Source of the DNA: Tritrichomonas musculus
Lineage: Eukaryota; Parabasalia; Tritrichomonadida; Tritrichomonadidae
NCBI GenBank assembly: GCA_039105265.1
Contig: JAPFFF010000004.1
Location: 8,326,747-8,390,746, forward strand
Length of the DNA stretch: 64,000 nt
Direction of reading: 5' to 3'
The position numbers and the translations under genes are program-made. The notes below the pieces were generated by a model, which worked only from the letters and a program-made list of their open reading frames with translations, was not told where the DNA came from and did not search any database. This document shows, in pieces, positions 61,973 through 64,000 of this stretch; the stretch's first letter is position 1; the number at the start of each line of letters is the position of its first letter.

Positions 61973-62755
61973 TAAATAACTCATACTTTTTTTTACCCTC
62001 TCAGCTTTTCAAACTGTTGGGAAACACGAAAGTCATAAGTACATGAAAAGTATGATTTAAGAAAACTGCTAAACATTCTTTTGTTAATGATAATAATTAT
62101 GAGGTTTAATTATTGTAATGATGAGTGTAATTAGATTGAGAGAAGCAGTGGCAGTTTATAAGGCAATGCAGTTGTGGTTGATTGTTCAAAGAAGTAGTAG
62201 TGTTATGACTCAATGCATAAGTAGTAGTTTATTACAAATAAATAAACAAATATAAATAGATAGTAATGTTTTATAAATTAACAAAATAATATTTTAAAAA
62301 TAAATATTGGTATAAATGAGGAAAATAATGTGCATGCATCCGATTAAACGAGGTGCATGCATCCGATTGAACGAGATGAATGAATCCGATTAAACGAGAT
62401 GAATGAATCCGATTAAACAAGGTGCATGCATCCGATTAAACGAGATGAATGAATCCGATTGAACGAGGTGCATGCATCCGATTAAACGAGGTGCATGCAT
62501 CCGATTAAACGAGATGAATGAATCCGATTGAACGAGATGAATGAATCCGATTGAACGAGGTGCATGCATCCGATTAAACGAGGCGCATGCATCCGATTAA
62601 ACAAAGTGTATGTATTTAGTTATTAATTTAGATAATGAATTTTTTTTTGTTTAAATCTATATAAAACTGGATATTTTTTTTTTAAAACAAAGTTAAGTGA
62701 TAATCTTATATTGAATTTTTATTTAACCCGTTTATGCTGACTTCATTTATTTATA

Positions 62756-63193
62756 ATGCATCCCAAGAATAGCAAGTGGAAAGGAATAATGATTTCTGGA
62801 ATTGATCCAAATTGTCCACCAATACTTTATCGACTCGACGAGAAAGAAAAGCATGTGCATAAATTCAAAAAGCAAAAACGTCGGAACATGAAAAAACTTG
62901 TTTTAGAATTGAAAAACTACAACCAACCACCACCACCACCACCGCCACCGCCACCACTACTGCTGCCACTACCACAAAACACTAATAATAACAACAACAA
63001 CTACAATGAAAATTTCACCATAATCACCACTACAAACACCACCAATGCTGCTGCTGCTACTACTACTAACAACAACACAGAGATGGAACAAGATCAATTG
63101 ATTCTCCTTGATGATCACGATTGTAATTTCGCGAATATTGAACTGGACTCAGGTTCTGATTTCGGTCTTGATTTTTGGTGGGAATGGCCCTGA
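62756..63193 (+). CDS. Array gene 30, last in the window
   Basis: Product identical to gene 1. TATA 62658-62665, minisatellite 62330-62605, AATAAA 63388-63393. The gene is whole, but the spacer after it is altered. Confidence 0.73.
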   Translation: MHPKNSKWKGIMISGIDPNCPPILYRLDEKEKHVHKFKKQKRRNMKKLVLELKNYNQPPPPPPPPPPLLLPLPQNTNNNNNNYNENFTIITTTNTTNAAAATTTNNNTEMEQDQLILLDDHDCNFANIELDSGSDFGLDFWWEWP

Positions 63194-63393
63194 TCAAATA
63201 ACTTTTTTCTAATATGAAAAACTTCAATGAGTAAAGCATAATTAAACCGAATTTTATATAACGCATTTCATCTGCTCGTATCATTATATTTATTGACTTT
63301 TATCAGATAACCTATTTTTGATGATCGTTGATAATCATACTTCGAAAACTTTCAAAATGTTTTTAATTTTATATATTTCTTTTATATAATAAA

Positions 63394-63683
63394 CATAATG
63401 TTTAATTTGTTCTTTAATTTATATCTTATTATTTATTTTTATAAAGATAAAATTATTTCAAAACAAAACCTCCCTTTGAAATTTGTCATTTAACAAATCA
63501 ATAAACAAATATAAATCATTCAAAAAGCTAATATAAAAAGTTAAATGACCATTAAACGTATTATTATTTACCAATTCATATAAAAAGTGAAGTATTTGAA
63601 AAAAAAAATTTTTTTCTTGTCAATTGAATGCATATTCACAATATTATAGTTACATTTTTGTTTACCCCCTCTCTCAATTTTGA

Positions 63684-63716
<33 letters not shown>

Positions 63717-64000
63717 TAAATAACTCATACTTTTTTTTACCCTCTCAGCTTTTCAAACTGTTGGGAAACACGAAAGTCATAAGTACATGAAAAGTATGAT
63801 TTAAGAAAACTGCTAAACATTCTTTTGTTAATGATAATAATTATGAGGTTTAATTATTGTAATGATGAGTGTAATTAGATTGAGAGAAGCAGTGGCAGTT
63901 TATAAGGCAATGCAGTTGTGGTTGATTGTTCAAAGAAGTAGTAGTGTTATGACTCAATGCATAAGTAGTAGTTTATTACAAATAAATAAACAATATAAAT
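63394..64000. other. Final spacer with a ~134-bp deletion
   Basis: The spacer follows the usual sequence to GAATGCAT at 63633, then jumps to ATTCACAAT, which is normally 134 bp further on. The segment with the TTGGTTTTACATTTTC stretch is lost. Within the last 10 bases an A is also missing relative to all other units (CAATATAAAT for CAAATATAAAT). This may be the decaying right edge of the array or lower-quality sequence at a contig end. No gene is present. Confidence 0.75.

Larger units (their letters stand above)
25844..64000 (+). repeat. Tandem gene array, right block
   Basis: Genes 11-30 and the start of a further spacer. Periods are 1,878 except 1,866 (12-bp coding deletion in gene 12), 1,883 (5-bp change before gene 18), 1,901 (before genes 20 and 22) and 1,877 (one T lost before gene 21). 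The last eight units have no length change at all. The final spacer carries a deletion and the window ends inside it, so the right border of the array is not seen. Confidence 0.97.

Overview
This window is a eukaryotic tandem gene array, about 70% A+T by eye. It is most likely from an insect: the DNA is AT-rich, each unit has a compact TATA/AATAAA gene layout, and a hAT-type and a Helitron-type DNA transposon are present. The order cannot be fixed from sequence alone. Nothing looks bacterial, and I see no tRNA, rRNA or CRISPR.

Layout. Bases 1-291 are non-array flank. From about 292 to the end of the window runs a head-to-tail array of one ~1,878-bp unit. It holds one 5'-truncated copy (292-447) followed by 30 intact genes, all on the + strand. 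Each unit carries, in order: an AT-rich spacer with a (TAA)n tract; a 23-bp minisatellite of 12-13 copies; a TATA box 98 bp before the ATG; an uninterrupted ORF of 145 codons (141 in one copy); and an AATAAA signal about 195 bp after the stop. Copies are almost identical, spacers included. The differences are single-copy gains or losses in the minisatellite, a few point variants and one 12-bp coding deletion. Units 5-7 and 8-10 are the same three-unit block repeated with a 5,657-bp period, the mark of recent unequal exchange or block duplication.

Two transposons interrupt the array. A 1,054-bp non-autonomous hAT-like element (649-1702) lies in the 3' end of the truncated first copy. Its 8-bp target duplication contains the gene's poly(A) signal. 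A 5,258-bp insertion (20586-25843) between units 10 and 11 has the ends of a Helitron on the minus strand: TC start, 12-bp hairpin 10 nt from a CTTG end, and insertion between A and T with no duplication. About 93% of it is a private hairpin-forming satellite of 123-bp then 122-bp units, rich in E-box sequences.

The protein is not one I recognise. It has a short N-terminal segment, a lysine/arginine-rich stretch with a nuclear-localisation-like KKQKRR, low-complexity Pro, Asn, Thr and Ala runs, and an acidic, tryptophan-rich tail resembling a transcriptional activation domain. The best reading is a high-dosage, intronless, probably nuclear regulator amplified as an array. A sex-linked, B-chromosomal or germline-restricted setting is possible but untested. 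Because all copies are near-identical, the window itself gives no selection signal for coding, and copy number depends on the assembly being right.
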